Shown: positions 1-9,907, counted from the first letter of the stretch. The stretch is DNA of 64,000 nt from Bacillus sp. J37 (GCF_000518865.1 NZ_JAEK01000008.1:1-64000); one strand, 5' to 3'. The notes: generated by a model from the letters alone, not told the origin. Program-made: numbers and translations.

Positions 1-206
1 GGAAGGTATCGAAGAAACGAATCAAATCGCTTATCCAATTAGGAATCCCTGAGGGAGAGGCGAAGGGATTAACCTTCTGTCGAAGAGGTTATCGATACAT
101 CGGTTTATCGAAAGTTGTTCAAAGAGCAATCTCAAACAAAAGACTAAAGCAGAGGGGTCTTCCCTCTGCTTTAGATCATTATCTAAAAGTACACACTGTA
201 ATATAA
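1..206 (+). CDS. Group II intron reverse transcriptase/maturase, C-terminal 67 residues
   Basis: Reading from base 3 gives 67 codons and a TAA at 204-206. The peptide contains RIKSLIQLGIP, TFCRRGYRYI and, close to the end, LKQRGLPSALDHYLKVHTV. These match the end of the group II intron maturase domain, where a basic segment and a final GL...YLK-type tail are typical. The protein would help the intron RNA fold, splice and retrotranspose. The reverse transcriptase domain lies upstream of the window. There is no frameshift or stop in the visible part, so this end looks intact. Only the tail is seen, so the call also rests on the intron RNA that follows. Confidence 0.8.
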   Translation, partial: KVSKKRIKSLIQLGIPEGEAKGLTFCRRGYRYIGLSKVVQRAISNKRLKQRGLPSALDHYLKVHTVI

Positions 207-209
207 ATT

Positions 210-281
210 GAACCGCCGTATACGGAACCGTACGTACGGTGGTGTGAGAGGGGCGAAAATAATTAGATTATTTTCCCTCTA
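210..281 (+). ncRNA. Group II intron domains V and VI
   Basis: Domain V occupies about 210-244. The outer stem ACCGCCGTA pairs with TACGGTGGT, a two-base CG bulge follows on the 3' side, and the inner TACG/CGTA stem closes a short loop. That is the classic 34-nt catalytic hairpin. The triad region reads CGC rather than AGC, which is more usual in class C introns. Domain VI follows at 247-280 (AGAGGG with CCCTCT, and AAAATAAT with ATTATTTT around a TAG loop), with an A at 281 as candidate branch point. Confidence 0.8.
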
Positions 282-287
282 CTCGAT

Positions 288-756
288 TTCTCCAAGGTTG
301 GTGTTGCCTTGTATTAAACGTAAACTATTCGAGATCACTAGACAAAATGAAAGATAATAAACAGTGAGGTAAATGTACTTTAAATCTTGATTTAACCTTG
401 TGAAATATGTAGTACACACAAGATGTACTGATAAAAATCATTTGTACCTTGACGGTTTTATGTATTATTCAAGCAATTTTTCAAGTAGTTTGTTTGATGT
501 AATTTGAATTAGAAAATAAGAATTTTGAATCTCGAGAAAATACGTTAAAAGAAGGTAAGAAAAGCCTTTTATTGTGAAGTGCCATATAGTTTCGAGAGCT
601 TTTTGAAAATGTTTTTTAGGTGTGCATTAATATCAATTTATCCTTGATTGTCCTAGTGCTATTCAATTGTACCTATGAAGTAGATCTCGCTCATGTTACA
701 TTCGTATCAACTTAATAGTTCTCAACTATTGGTAGCGTTTACAAAATAGGATTGGA
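288..756. other. Intergenic stretch without a recognisable gene
   Basis: AT-rich sequence between the intron end and the first transporter gene. I saw no convincing coding region or RNA gene. The only structured signals are the inverted repeat and the cre-like box close to the transporter start, listed separately. Confidence 0.5.
714..743 (+). promoter_or_regulatory. Inverted repeat plus cre-like operator before the first ABC transporter
   Basis: AATAGTT-CTC-AACTATT (714-730) is a 7-3-7 inverted repeat. It is immediately followed by TGGTAGCGTTTACA (730-743), which matches 12 of 14 positions of the CcpA cre consensus TGWAANCGNTNWCA. Their position, 14-40 bases before the first permease gene, suggests local plus catabolite control. 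Inference only. Confidence 0.45.
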
Positions 757-1737
757 GTGGTTGAATTGAAAGTCGAGATAGCAAATAAGACTTCACCTAA
801 CTCGAATGTAGTACAGGTTAAGTCAACAATTTTGGCTAAAGCCAAAAAGTCAATAAAGAGGCATTGGCAACTTTATCTACTTGTTATTCCACCAGTTTTA
901 TATTTTCTTATTTTTAAGTATATCCCAATGCTAAATTCAGTCATTGCTTTTAAAGATTATAGTGTAGTGAAAGGAATATGGGGAAGTGAATGGGTTGGAT
1001 TTAAGCACTTTGAGATGTTTTTTAACAATCCACAATTTTGGGTGTTAATAAAAAATACGTTTTATCTTAGTTTATATGCGTTAGCAGTAGGGTTTCCGAT
1101 CCCGATTATATTGGCCCTATGTTTAAATGAAATAAAAAATGGAGTATTTAAAAAGACGGTTCAAATGGTCACATATGCACCATATTTCATTTCAACTGTT
1201 ATCATTGTTTCCATGTTAACATTAATGTTTTCTCCTAGGCTTGGAATAATAAATCAATTATTTACAGTATTAAATCTTGAATCAATTGACTTTCTTGGTA
1301 TGCCTGGCATGTTTAGAGACATTTATGTTTGGTCGGATGTATGGCAGCATGCAGGTTATTCAGCCATTATTTATTTGGCAGCGCTCTCAGGTGTTGATCC
1401 ATCCCAATATGAAGCTGCGAGGGTTGATGGGGCGACTAGACTTCAAAAAATCATCTATATTGATATACCGAGCATTATGCCTGTTGCAACTATTATTCTC
1501 ATTCTTAGTGTGGGGAACATTATGGCACTAGGGTTTGAAAAAGTCTTTTTATTACAAAACCCTCTTAATTTATCTACATCTGAAGTTATTTCAACATATG
1601 TTTATAAAATTGGTTTGTTAAATGCCAACTTTAGCTTTGCAACAGCTGTGGGTCTGTTCAATTCAGTGATTAATTTAATCTTACTTGTGGTTGTTAATGC
1701 AACTTCGAAGAAAATTTCTAAAAATGGTTTGTGGTAA
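757..1737 (+). CDS. Carbohydrate ABC transporter permease, LplB type
   Basis: Integral membrane permease, one half of the transmembrane channel of an LplABC/YtcP-type oligosaccharide importer. About six membrane helices are visible after a basic N-terminus. The EAA loop that docks the ATPase is clear around residue 218 (EAARVDGATRLQKI). Length (about 326 aa) fits the family. The GTG at 757 has a weak AGGA upstream; an in-frame TTG at 766 has GGAG eight bases before it and is an equally good start. The gene overlaps the region leading into the second permease and is first in a three-gene operon (permease, permease, binding protein). No ATPase gene is nearby, so a shared MsmX-type ATPase is expected. 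Given the neighbours, fucosylated or xylosylated oligosaccharides are the likely cargo. Confidence 0.88.
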   Translation: MVELKVEIANKTSPNSNVVQVKSTILAKAKKSIKRHWQLYLLVIPPVLYFLIFKYIPMLNSVIAFKDYSVVKGIWGSEWVGFKHFEMFFNNPQFWVLIKNTFYLSLYALAVGFPIPIILALCLNEIKNGVFKKTVQMVTYAPYFISTVIIVSMLTLMFSPRLGIINQLFTVLNLESIDFLGMPGMFRDIYVWSDVWQHAGYSAIIYLAALSGVDPSQYEAARVDGATRLQKIIYIDIPSIMPVATIILILSVGNIMALGFEKVFLLQNPLNLSTSEVISTYVYKIGLLNANFSFATAVGLFNSVINLILLVVVNATSKKISKNGLW

Positions 1738-1754
1738 TAAGGGGGGACAAGATA

Positions 1755-2651
1755 ATGATTGGTCGTAAAAATAAAATAAAAGAATCTATTTCTGATCGAA
1801 TTTTTCTAACAGGAGTTTACCTTTTTCTATCCATTTTATTAGTGGTGGTTCTTTATCCACTTATTTATATTGTTAGTGCATCAATAAGCAGTCCTCAAGC
1901 CGTTTCATCTGGAAAAGTGTGGTTATGGCCGGTTGACCTGTCGTTTAAAGGGTATGAAGTTTTATTTAGTAATGCCCAAATCTTAACCGGCTATATGAAT
2001 TCACTATTTTATACGGTGTTTGGTACTTTAATTAGTGTGACATTGACGGTGTTGATCGCCTATCCTCTTTCGAGAAGGACATTCTTTGGTCGAAATTTTC
2101 TCATGTTTTTCATTGTATTCACAATGCTATTTTATGGCGGGTTGATTCCAACTTATCTTGTTGTGCAATCGTTAGGGATGGTTGATACAAGATGGGCGCT
2201 CTTGATTCCTAATGCAATTGCTGTTTGGCAGGTTATTATTGCACGGACATTTTTTCAAACGTCCATACCGGATGAATTAGTAGAAGCAAGTGAGATGGAT
2301 GGATGTAGTGATTTACGTTTCCTTTGGTCTGTTGTTCTACCATTGGCCAAGCCCATTATAGCCGTTCTTGTTTTAATGTATGCAGTAGGCCAGTGGAACG
2401 CATACTTTGACGCCTTAATTTATTTAAAGAGTCCAGATCTACATCCTCTCCAGTTGGTACTTAGAAATATTATTATCTTGAATACAGGTACAGGTGGGAT
2501 AGACGCATCTGAAATGATGGAAAGACAGCAGCTGGCTGATTTAATGAAATACTCCCTAATTGTTGCTGCGAGTTTACCTGTTATGCTCATTTATCCATTT
2601 GTTCAACGTCACTTTGTTAAAGGGATGATGATTGGCTCAGTTAAAGGCTAA
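1755..2651 (+). CDS. Carbohydrate ABC transporter permease, LplC/YtcP type
   Basis: Second transmembrane half of the importer (298 aa). Six hydrophobic helices are visible, and an EAA-type loop lies near residue 176 (EASEMDGCSDLRFL). It ends with KGMMIGSVKG, the typical tail of this family (KGMxxGAxKG). I chose ATG 1755 because AAGGGGGG at 1739-1746 is correctly spaced; the in-frame GTG at 1731 would overlap the first permease and has no such site. It belongs to the same operon as the upstream permease and the downstream binding protein, and needs an ATPase encoded elsewhere. Confidence 0.9.
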   Translation: MIGRKNKIKESISDRIFLTGVYLFLSILLVVVLYPLIYIVSASISSPQAVSSGKVWLWPVDLSFKGYEVLFSNAQILTGYMNSLFYTVFGTLISVTLTVLIAYPLSRRTFFGRNFLMFFIVFTMLFYGGLIPTYLVVQSLGMVDTRWALLIPNAIAVWQVIIARTFFQTSIPDELVEASEMDGCSDLRFLWSVVLPLAKPIIAVLVLMYAVGQWNAYFDALIYLKSPDLHPLQLVLRNIIILNTGTGGIDASEMMERQQLADLMKYSLIVAASLPVMLIYPFVQRHFVKGMMIGSVKG

Positions 2652-2764
2652 TGCATGTGAATTGTTCATGTTGAAAGGGGGGATGTGGAGTAAATATTGT
2701 ATTAGAATTATGTCAATTACTTATTTGATATTTCATTCAATTTAATGAAAAGGGGAAAGTTACA

Positions 2765-4393
2765 ATGAAAAAGACGATGCTTTATTTTTTATCATTATTG
2801 CTTATTCTAAGTCTTTCTTTAGTTGGTTGTAGTTCAAATGAAAAAACAGAAGTGTCTCAGCAAGATGGTGGTCCTCTTAAGATTAAGGTTTTTGGACCAC
2901 AAAATGCTGAAACAGATTTAGAAACAAACTCCTTCACTAAATTTGCTGAAGAGAAATTTAATATTGATTTAGAGTGGCAAGTAACTACTTATGATGCAAC
3001 TTCTGCAAGTGAAGTAAGAAATATAGCACTAGCGAGTGGTGATTACCCGGAAGTCTTTTTCTTAGTTCCTTGGGTTGATCAATTTTCTCAAACAGACTTA
3101 TTACGTTATGGAAAACAAGGTGTTGTACTGCCTTTAAATGATTTAATAGATAAGTATGCTCCAAATATAAAAGAGGTGATAGAAAATCACCCTTATTATG
3201 CATCAATGATAACAGCTCCTGACGGAAATATATATGGATTGCCGCATTTAAATGAGTGTTTCCATTGCTCATATGGAAACAAACTTTGGATCAATACGGA
3301 CTGGCTTGAAACGTTAAAGTTAGATATGCCAACAACAACTGAAGAATTTAAAGATGTCTTAACAGCATTTAAAACTCAAGATCCAAACGGAAATGGAAAA
3401 CAGGATGAAGTGCCAATGAGTGGTTCTCCAGCACTAATTGAATCGTCTATTATTCCATATTTAATGAATGGCTTTATTTATGATGATTCTAGATCAAGAT
3501 TGCTTTTGGAAAATGGAAAAGTTGATTTAGCAGCAAATAAAGATGAATGGAAAGAAGGCTTAGCCTATATAAAATCCTTATATGAAGAGGGATTAATTGA
3601 TAAGGGTGCCTTTTCACAGAATATTGAAGCACACCAAAAATTAGGGAATAATGCAGAAATTCAAATTGTTGGAGCATCAACAGCGATGCACCCTGGAATG
3701 TTTGTAACAGATGAAGAATATTCTAAAGATTACGATGCATTGGCTCCACTTAAAGGGCCAAATTCCGAATACTCGACTTATAACTTTCCTAGTTCTCCTG
3801 GAGGTGCCTTTGTTATAACAAATAAGGCGAGTGAAGAAGCACAGATTGCTGCTATTAAGCTAGTAGACTATATGTTTACAGAGGAAGGGCTAATTCGCAG
3901 TTTCTATGGTGAAAAGGATGTAAGCTGGAGGGAACCTAAAGAGGGAGAAGTAGCGATTGAGGAAAGTGCTGAACCTATCCTTGCACAAATTCAGCTTGAA
4001 GAAGGTGAAGAACCACGAAATGATAATTGGACATCAATGGTGCAATTTTATCATTCAAGAGAACATAGAGATGGGCTAGTCCAAGCAACTGATATTTATA
4101 CATCTGAAGGGTATGAGCGCAGATTGCAGGAAGCAACACATTTATATGAAGGGAAAGAGCCTTCTGAGGTTTTCCCACATTGGGCCATTTGGATTGACCC
4201 GGCTGTAGCAGATGAAGCTGCGATGATTCAGACAAATATTGTGGATTATATTGAGCAGAATTCGCTTCAGTTTATAACAGGCACAAAAGATTTAGAGAAA
4301 GAATGGGATTCATATGTGAAAGGATTTGAACAATTAAATCTAAAACGTTACCTGGAAATTATGCAAGAAGCTTATGACACTTCCAGTTTATAG
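2765..4393 (+). CDS. Extracellular sugar-binding lipoprotein of the first ABC importer (LplA/YtcQ type)
   Basis: This 542-residue protein begins with a lipoprotein signal (MKKTML..., hydrophobic core, lipobox LVGC with Cys at about 22), so it should be anchored to the outer face of the membrane. The rest is a long bacterial extracellular solute-binding fold of the LplA/YtcQ group, which usually binds oligosaccharides and exceeds 500 residues. A GAAAAGGGGAAAG site precedes ATG 2765. It is the last gene of the permease-permease-binding protein operon and is followed by a good terminator. The gap before it (2652-2764) contains an extra GGGGGG run but no gene. The exact ligand cannot be read from sequence; neighbours point to fucose/xylose-bearing oligosaccharides. 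Confidence 0.88.
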   Translation: MKKTMLYFLSLLLILSLSLVGCSSNEKTEVSQQDGGPLKIKVFGPQNAETDLETNSFTKFAEEKFNIDLEWQVTTYDATSASEVRNIALASGDYPEVFFLVPWVDQFSQTDLLRYGKQGVVLPLNDLIDKYAPNIKEVIENHPYYASMITAPDGNIYGLPHLNECFHCSYGNKLWINTDWLETLKLDMPTTTEEFKDVLTAFKTQDPNGNGKQDEVPMSGSPALIESSIIPYLMNGFIYDDSRSRLLLENGKVDLAANKDEWKEGLAYIKSLYEEGLIDKGAFSQNIEAHQKLGNNAEIQIVGASTAMHPGMFVTDEEYSKDYDALAPLKGPNSEYSTYNFPSSPGGAFVITNKASEEAQIAAIKLVDYMFTEEGLIRSFYGEKDVSWREPKEGEVAIEESAEPILAQIQLEEGEEPRNDNWTSMVQFYHSREHRDGLVQATDIYTSEGYERRLQEATHLYEGKEPSEVFPHWAIWIDPAVADEAAMIQTNIVDYIEQNSLQFITGTKDLEKEWDSYVKGFEQLNLKRYLEIMQEAYDTSSL

Positions 4394-4431
4394 AAGTTCC
4401 GATTTATTTAACTGAACAATTGAATAAAAAG

Positions 4432-4466
4432 CCGATGAAGGTCTCTTCATCGGTTCTAATTTTTTA
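4432..4466 (+). terminator. Rho-independent terminator after the first ABC operon
   Basis: Perfect 9-bp stem CCGATGAAG/CTTCATCGG with a GTCT loop, followed by TTCTAATTTTTT. Confidence 0.85.
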
Positions 4467-4584
4467 TGATTATTTATAAAAAATATTTTGAGGTATACAA
4501 ATAGAAGATATTCAATGATGTGTGATACATAGGTAAGTCCTTTGTATCAGTACAATGTGAAAATTAACTTTTTGGGAGGGTCAT

Positions 4585-5514
4585 ATGAAATATAGAAAAC
4601 TTGGAAAGACAGGGCTGGACGTTCCTGTTCTTAGTTATGGTGCTTCGTCTTTAGGTTCTGTGTTTAGAAATATTGATGAGGATGAGGGAATAAAAACGGT
4701 TCATACAGCAGTAGAATTTGGAATGAATTTAATTGATGTTTCACCCTATTATGGGTTAACGAAGGCAGAAACTGTACTTGGAAAAGCATTGAAGGATATT
4801 CCGAGAGAGAAGTTCATTCTTTCTACAAAAGCAGGAAGATATGGAGAGCATGAGTTTGATTTTTCTAAGACTAGAATAATGACAAGTGTAGAAGAAAGCT
4901 TAAAAAGATTATCAACCGATTATGTAGATATTTTACTTTTGCATGACATCGAATTTGCTTCTTATGAACAGATCATAGAGGAGTCAATCCCTGCGCTTAA
5001 ACAACTAAAAAAAGAAGGGAAAATTCGATTTTTTGGTGTTTCGGGTTTACCGTTAGCCATATTTGAAAAAGTACTTAACGAAACTGATCTTGATGTTATT
5101 CTTTCCTATTGTCATTATTCATTAAATGACAATTCTTTATTAGATATACTTCCTCTTTTAGAAAAAAATCAGGTCGGCTTGATGAATGCATCCCCACTAT
5201 CCATGGGACTACTTAGCAATCGATCGGTACCGGAATGGCATCCGGCATCACAAGAAATAAAAGATGTATGTAGCAAAGCAGCTCAATTTTGTAAACAACA
5301 TGGTATAGACATTTCAAAGCTTGCTATTCAATACTCGGTAGCCAATGAAAAAGTACCAACAACTTTAGTGAGTACAGCAAGTGTTGAAAATGTTAAAAAG
5401 AATATTGAATGGGCAAATAATCCAATTGATACAGAGTTTCTAAAAGAGGTTCAAGCTATTCTTGAACCGATCCATAATAAGACATGGTCTAGTGGAAGAA
5501 GTGAGGATTGGTAA
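4585..5514 (+). CDS. Aldo/keto reductase, L-fucose/L-galactose dehydrogenase-like
   Basis: A 309-residue NAD(P)-dependent (alpha/beta)8 oxidoreductase. The AKR tetrad is visible: Asp and Tyr in LIDVSPYYG, Lys in ILSTKAGRYG, His in ILLLHDIEF. The beginning (MKYRKLGKTGLDVPVLSYGASSLG) and the SPYYG segment resemble the L-galactose dehydrogenase / D-threo-aldose 1-dehydrogenase branch. That branch oxidises C1 of L-galactose, L-fucose or related sugars to lactones. The adjacent lactonase gene and the nearby fucosidases support this. GGGAGG sits properly before ATG 4585. It is first in a four-gene transcription unit (4585-9750). The substrate is inferred from family and context; other aldoses remain possible. 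Confidence 0.8.
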   Translation: MKYRKLGKTGLDVPVLSYGASSLGSVFRNIDEDEGIKTVHTAVEFGMNLIDVSPYYGLTKAETVLGKALKDIPREKFILSTKAGRYGEHEFDFSKTRIMTSVEESLKRLSTDYVDILLLHDIEFASYEQIIEESIPALKQLKKEGKIRFFGVSGLPLAIFEKVLNETDLDVILSYCHYSLNDNSLLDILPLLEKNQVGLMNASPLSMGLLSNRSVPEWHPASQEIKDVCSKAAQFCKQHGIDISKLAIQYSVANEKVPTTLVSTASVENVKKNIEWANNPIDTEFLKEVQAILEPIHNKTWSSGRSEDW

Positions 5515-5547
5515 TCCTTATTACAGTCCATTCTGGGAGGAAATAAA

Positions 5548-6564
5548 ATGAAAGCTATTGTTTGTGAAAATCCAAACGACCTAAAGATGATCGAAATGGC
5601 AAAGCCTACTTTAAAAAGAGGAGAGGCTTTGGTAGCTATTAAGCGGATTGGAATATGTGGCACTGATATTCATGCATATAAAGGAAATCAGCCATTTTTC
5701 ACATATCCCCGAATTTTAGGTCATGAGTTGTCAGGGATTATTGAAGATGTTGAAAAAAATGATAGTGATTTAAAAAAGGGTGATCATGTTGCGGTTATCC
5801 CATATAGGCATTGCGGAAAATGTGTTGCATGTACAGCAGGGAAAACGAATTGCTGTACAGATTTAAATGTTATCGGTGTTCATATAGATGGAGGAATGTG
5901 TGAAACATTATCAGTACCGGTGTCACACTTGATAAAGATAGATGGAATTTCACTTGATGAAGCTGCAATGTTAGAGCCAATGTCGATCGGTGCCCATGCT
6001 GTCAGGCGATCATTTTTAAAAGAAGGTGACAATGTCTTAGTTATCGGCGCGGGTCCAATAGGTCTTGGAGTTATGGCTTTTGCTAAATATAGAGGAGCTC
6101 GTGTCATCGCAATGGATATAAATGAAGAACGGCTTGCTTTTTGCCAAAACTGGGCGAATGTCGATGAAACAGTATGCGTAACAAATGAACCACTCCAAAA
6201 AATCCAAGACATGACAAATGGGAATCTACCAAATATTGTATTTGATGCAACAGGAAACATCCAATCTATGAATCAGTCATTTCAATACTCAGCACATGGA
6301 GGAACAATCGTGTTTGTTGGATTGGCAAAGGGTGACATCATGTTTTATGACCCTGACTTTCATAAGAAAGAGCTAACATTAATGGGAAGTCGGAATGCAA
6401 CAAAGGAAGATTTTCAAGAAGTAATCGAAGCTGTAAAATCATCAAGCATGATTTTGAAGGACTTAATTACACATCGTTGTTCATTTAATGAAATAGCGCA
6501 AGAATTCGAGCATTTGCTAGCTCCTGATGCAAAAGTAATAAAGGCAGTAATTGAGTATGAATAA
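5548..6564 (+). CDS. Zinc-dependent sugar/polyol-type dehydrogenase
   Basis: Medium-chain dehydrogenase of 338 residues. The catalytic zinc site is seen in GICGTDIHAYKG and LGHELSG, the structural zinc Cys cluster in CGKCVACTAGKTNCC, and the Rossmann glycine motif in VIGAGPIGLG. It most resembles the L-threonine/sorbitol/galactonate-oxidoreductase group acting on secondary alcohols of sugars or sugar acids. Between a C1-aldose dehydrogenase and a lactonase it could oxidise L-fucose itself or 2-keto-3-deoxy-L-fuconate at C4, but the sequence does not decide. GGGAGG precedes ATG 5548. Only 33 bases separate it from the upstream reductase. Confidence 0.82.
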   Translation: MKAIVCENPNDLKMIEMAKPTLKRGEALVAIKRIGICGTDIHAYKGNQPFFTYPRILGHELSGIIEDVEKNDSDLKKGDHVAVIPYRHCGKCVACTAGKTNCCTDLNVIGVHIDGGMCETLSVPVSHLIKIDGISLDEAAMLEPMSIGAHAVRRSFLKEGDNVLVIGAGPIGLGVMAFAKYRGARVIAMDINEERLAFCQNWANVDETVCVTNEPLQKIQDMTNGNLPNIVFDATGNIQSMNQSFQYSAHGGTIVFVGLAKGDIMFYDPDFHKKELTLMGSRNATKEDFQEVIEAVKSSSMILKDLITHRCSFNEIAQEFEHLLAPDAKVIKAVIEYE

Positions 6565-6592
6565 TCGGAATAAGTGAGGGATCTTTTGATTG

Positions 6593-7423
6593 ATGAAAAT
6601 TGACGCACATCACCATTTTTGGCGCTATAATGACAAGGAATTTGGCTGGATAGATGACGATATGTCTGAATTAAAAAGAGACTTTTTACCTGAAGATTTG
6701 AAGACACGTTTAACATCTATTCAATTTGATGGCACGATCGTTGTTCAAGCTAGACAAAGCTTAGAAGAGACAAGGTGGCTTTTAGAATTAGCTCAAAAAT
6801 ATGATTTTATCAAAGGTGTTGTAGGGTGGGTGGACCTATGTTCTCCTGATGTAACAAAACAAATTAAGCAATTTGCTAACAATCCGTATTTTAAAGGCGT
6901 TCGTCATGTGATCCATGATGAAGCTGATGATCAATTTATGCTGAGCGAAGAATTTCAACGAGGCATCAGTGTGCTTAAGGATTTTAGCTTAACATATGAT
7001 CTTTTACTTTTTCCAAAGCATATTCCTTATGCTCTCCAACTTGTAGAAAAATTTCCGGAACAGTTATTTGTTTTAGATCATATCGGCAAACCAGATATAA
7101 AAAATAAAGAGATTTCATTTTGGAAAGAACATCTTATAAAACTTGCAGAATACAAAAATGTTTATGTGAAAGTATCTGGAATGGTGACAGAGGCAGATTG
7201 GAAGAATTGGAGAAAAGAGGATTTTAAAGCCTATCTTGATAGTGTATTTAACGCATTTGGTCCGGAAAGAGTCATGATAGGGTCTGATTGGCCGGTATGT
7301 ACAGTAAGCGAATCCTATGAAGCGGTTATGGGAATTGTATTAGATTATGTGAAACAATACGCTTCTGGTTACGAGAATCAAATATTAGGTGAAAACTGTT
7401 CTCGATTTTATTCATTAAAATAA
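6593..7423 (+). CDS. Amidohydrolase, L-fuconolactonase type
   Basis: Metal-dependent hydrolase of the amidohydrolase superfamily, COG3618 type. Its signature segments are DAHHHFW at the N-terminus, VLDHIGKPD in the middle and GSDWPV near the C-terminus (metal-binding Asp). These enzymes open L-fucono-1,5-lactone, L-rhamnono-lactone or related aldonolactones to the acid. About 276 residues, the usual size. I prefer ATG 6593 to the TTG immediately before it. The ribosome site (GTGAGGG) is rather far away. The enzyme would take the lactone made by the preceding dehydrogenase(s) and deliver a sugar acid, so these three genes look like one oxidative, non-phosphorylating route. Confidence 0.83.
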   Translation: MKIDAHHHFWRYNDKEFGWIDDDMSELKRDFLPEDLKTRLTSIQFDGTIVVQARQSLEETRWLLELAQKYDFIKGVVGWVDLCSPDVTKQIKQFANNPYFKGVRHVIHDEADDQFMLSEEFQRGISVLKDFSLTYDLLLFPKHIPYALQLVEKFPEQLFVLDHIGKPDIKNKEISFWKEHLIKLAEYKNVYVKVSGMVTEADWKNWRKEDFKAYLDSVFNAFGPERVMIGSDWPVCTVSESYEAVMGIVLDYVKQYASGYENQILGENCSRFYSLK

Positions 7424-7440
7424 AAAGGGGGAAACTAGTT

Positions 7441-9750
7441 TTGAAAAATAATATGATTTTATTTAATAAGCCTGCAAAAACATGGAATGAGGCATTGCCT
7501 ATTGGGAATGGTCGGTTAGGTGCCATGATATTTGGCAAAACTTCAGTAGAACAAATTCAGTTAAATGAAGAGTCAATTTGGTATGGAGGATTCAGAGATA
7601 GAAACAATCCCGATGCATTGGAAAACCTTCCGAAAATTAGATCATTACTTAAGGAAGGAAGATTAAGTGAAGCTGAAAAATTAGCAAAATATGCTCTATC
7701 AGGAACACCTGAAACCCAAAGGCATTATATGACCCTAGGTGATCTATTTTTAAATGTTGGTCATGAAGGTGTTGAAGAATATACAAGGAAGCTTGATATA
7801 GAAAATGCGATTTCATCTGTTGATTATTCCATGAATGAAACAAGATTTAATAGAGAAATATTCTCAAGCTTCCCAGATCAAGTAACAGTTATACGTTTGA
7901 CAGCAAGTGAAAAAGGATCGATTTCATTTACTGCTAGACTTTCAAGAGAACAAAACCGCTATGTTGAGAGTTTATCCTCAAAAAGAAATAACAGCATCGT
8001 TATGAAAGGGAATTGTGGTGGGAACGGTGGTTCTGATTTTTCTGTTGTTTTATCTGCCTTTGCAGAGGGAGGAACGGTAGAAACGATAGGGGAGCACTTA
8101 ATTGTAAGCAAGGCTGATACAGTCTTATTATTTTTAGCAGCAGAAACGACCTTTCGTCATGCTGATCCAGAAGAAGAATGCTTTAAAAAGATTGATCAAG
8201 CAGCAAGTAAATCTTACGAACAATTGAGGAAACGTCATATAGAGGATTATTCAGCTTATTTTAAACGAATGGAGATTTCTTTGAATGACGAATCAAATGA
8301 AGAAGTTCTCCAATTACCAATAGATGAAAGGCTCAACCGAGTCAAAAATGGTTTAGAAGATCATAAGTTAATCGAGTTATATTTTCAGTTCGGGCGTTAT
8401 TTACTCATTTCTAGTAGTAGGCCAGGTACACTCCCGGCAAATTTACAGGGAATTTGGAATGACCAAATGAGGCCACCTTGGGATAGTAAATTTACGATGA
8501 ATATTAATGCACAAATGAACTATTGGCCAGCTGAAGTTTGTAATCTATCAGAATGTCATGAACCATTATTTGACTTAATTGAACGAATGCGTGTAAATGG
8601 TAGACATACAGCAAAGGTCATGTATGGATGCAAAGGATTTGTAGCACACCATAATACAGACATTTGGGGGGATACGGCTCCACAGGATATTTACCCTCCA
8701 TCAACCTACTGGCAAACGGGAGCAGCATGGCTTTGCCTCCATTTATGGGAACATTATCAATTTACATATGACAAAGATTTTCTTAATAAAAGTTATGAGA
8801 CTATGAAAGAATCAGCAGAATTCTTTTTAGACTTTTTAGTAGAAACGGATGAAGGATATCTGGTTACAAGCCCATCTGTTTCACCGGAAAACACCTATAT
8901 TCTTCCTAATGGTCAAAAAGGAACATTGTGTATAGGACCATCTATGGACAGCCAGATCCTGAATGAATTATTTCTCGCATGTATAGAGGCAAGTGAAATT
9001 CTTGAGAAGGAAGAAGGATTTAGAAAACAGTTAGCTGATGTTTTAAAGCGCTTACCAGAGACGAAAATAGGTAAGTATGGGCAAATCCAGGAATGGATGG
9101 AGGATTATGAGGAGGCAGAACCAGGTCACCGGCATATATCACATCTATTTGCCCTCCATCCAGGGAAACAAATTACCGTTTCTGAAACCCCAGAGCTGGC
9201 ACGTGCAGCCAGAACAACTCTAGAAAGAAGGCTTGCAAATGGTGGGGGGCATACGGGATGGAGTCGTGCTTGGATTATTAACATGTGGGCAAGGCTTTGG
9301 GACGGAGAGCTTGCCTATACAAATATCGTAGAAATGCTGAAACACTCGACCCTTCCGAACCTTTTAGACAACCATCCACCTTTTCAAATCGACGGGAATT
9401 TTGGAGGTACTGCCGGAATTGCTGAAATGCTCTTACAAAGCCATACTGGAACACTACAGTTCCTACCTGCACTCCCTGAAAAGTGGAACAAAGGCTTTGT
9501 TAAGGGAATAAAAGCGCGAGGTGGATTTGAAGTAGATTTATATTGGGAGAATGGTTCAGTTGAAAAGGCTGTTATTCATTCTTTTAGTGGAAATGAATGC
9601 AACCTAAACTTGACAGGGGCATATACGATAACTGATACAAATGGTGAAAATGTTAATGGATTACATGAAGCTGACGGATGCATTTGTTTTTCTACGGAAA
9701 GAGATGGTACTTATACTCTGCAAGTCAAAAAAGTAAGTAGCTTGTGTTAA
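7441..9750 (+). CDS. GH95 alpha-L-fucosidase (or alpha-L-galactosidase)
   Basis: A 769-residue glycoside hydrolase. It opens with the GH95 N-terminal beta-domain ([25 protein letters not shown], given here only as a landmark). The (alpha/alpha)6 catalytic core has [28 protein letters not shown] and [12 protein letters not shown], which carry the conserved Asn, Glu/His and Asp positions of the family. GH95 inverting enzymes remove alpha-1,2-linked L-fucose or L-galactose from xyloglucan or other glycans. There is no signal peptide, so it acts inside the cell on imported oligosaccharides. TTG 7441 is chosen because GGGGG lies nine bases upstream; ATG 7453 is too far. Last gene of the unit that starts at 4585. 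Confidence 0.93.
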   Translation: MKNNMILFNKPAKTWNEALPIGNGRLGAMIFGKTSVEQIQLNEESIWYGGFRDRNNPDALENLPKIRSLLKEGRLSEAEKLAKYALSGTPETQRHYMTLGDLFLNVGHEGVEEYTRKLDIENAISSVDYSMNETRFNREIFSSFPDQVTVIRLTASEKGSISFTARLSREQNRYVESLSSKRNNSIVMKGNCGGNGGSDFSVVLSAFAEGGTVETIGEHLIVSKADTVLLFLAAETTFRHADPEEECFKKIDQAASKSYEQLRKRHIEDYSAYFKRMEISLNDESNEEVLQLPIDERLNRVKNGLEDHKLIELYFQFGRYLLISSSRPGTLPANLQGIWNDQMRPPWDSKFTMNINAQMNYWPAEVCNLSECHEPLFDLIERMRVNGRHTAKVMYGCKGFVAHHNTDIWGDTAPQDIYPPSTYWQTGAAWLCLHLWEHYQFTYDKDFLNKSYETMKESAEFFLDFLVETDEGYLVTSPSVSPENTYILPNGQKGTLCIGPSMDSQILNELFLACIEASEILEKEEGFRKQLADVLKRLPETKIGKYGQIQEWMEDYEEAEPGHRHISHLFALHPGKQITVSETPELARAARTTLERRLANGGGHTGWSRAWIINMWARLWDGELAYTNIVEMLKHSTLPNLLDNHPPFQIDGNFGGTAGIAEMLLQSHTGTLQFLPALPEKWNKGFVKGIKARGGFEVDLYWENGSVEKAVIHSFSGNECNLNLTGAYTITDTNGENVNGLHEADGCICFSTERDGTYTLQVKKVSSLC

Positions 9751-9758
9751 GAAAGTAA

Positions 9759-9772
9759 TGAAAGCGGAAACA
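9759..9772 (+). promoter_or_regulatory. cre-like site between GH95 and GH31 genes
   Basis: TGAAAGCGGAAACA matches 13 of 14 positions of the CcpA cre consensus. It lies right after the GH95 stop, before a terminator and the GH31 gene. Confidence 0.5.
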
Positions 9773-9822
9773 GAGTTCCGAAGATATGAGTAGGAATTTA
9801 CTTCCATTATGAAACAAAAAAG

Positions 9823-9858
9823 TGAACCTGGGTTCTTATATTCCCGGGTTTCAAATTT
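9823..9858 (+). terminator. Terminator after the GH95 gene
   Basis: TGAACCTGGG pairs with CCCGGGTTTCA around a short AT-rich loop and is followed by AAATTTTTTCTC. It separates the 4585-9750 unit from the GH31 unit. Confidence 0.65.
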
Positions 9859-9907
9859 TTTCTCTATTATTATGTGAAAGAAAAATTGATTAAGGAAGGT
9901 ATGTATT

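Larger units (their letters stand above)
1..287 (+). mobile_element. Group II intron, 3' end (cut by window start)
   Basis: The first 287 bases read as the distal part of a bacterial group II intron: the maturase C-terminus, a domain V hairpin and a domain VI hairpin in the expected order. An A at 281 lies just outside the domain VI stem, about six bases from a likely 3' splice site near 287, which fits the usual branch-point spacing. The 5' part lies outside the window, so the subclass and the insertion target cannot be settled here. The intron boundary is inferred. Confidence 0.8.

Noticed and set aside
4467-4584. Riboswitch or T-box in the leader of the reductase operon
   Set aside because: Short AT-rich leader without conserved riboswitch motifs or a terminator/antiterminator pair.
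5880-6260. Long minus-strand frame (126 codons) inside the zinc dehydrogenase gene
   Set aside because: Antisense shadow of a well-supported gene; no ribosome site or family features.
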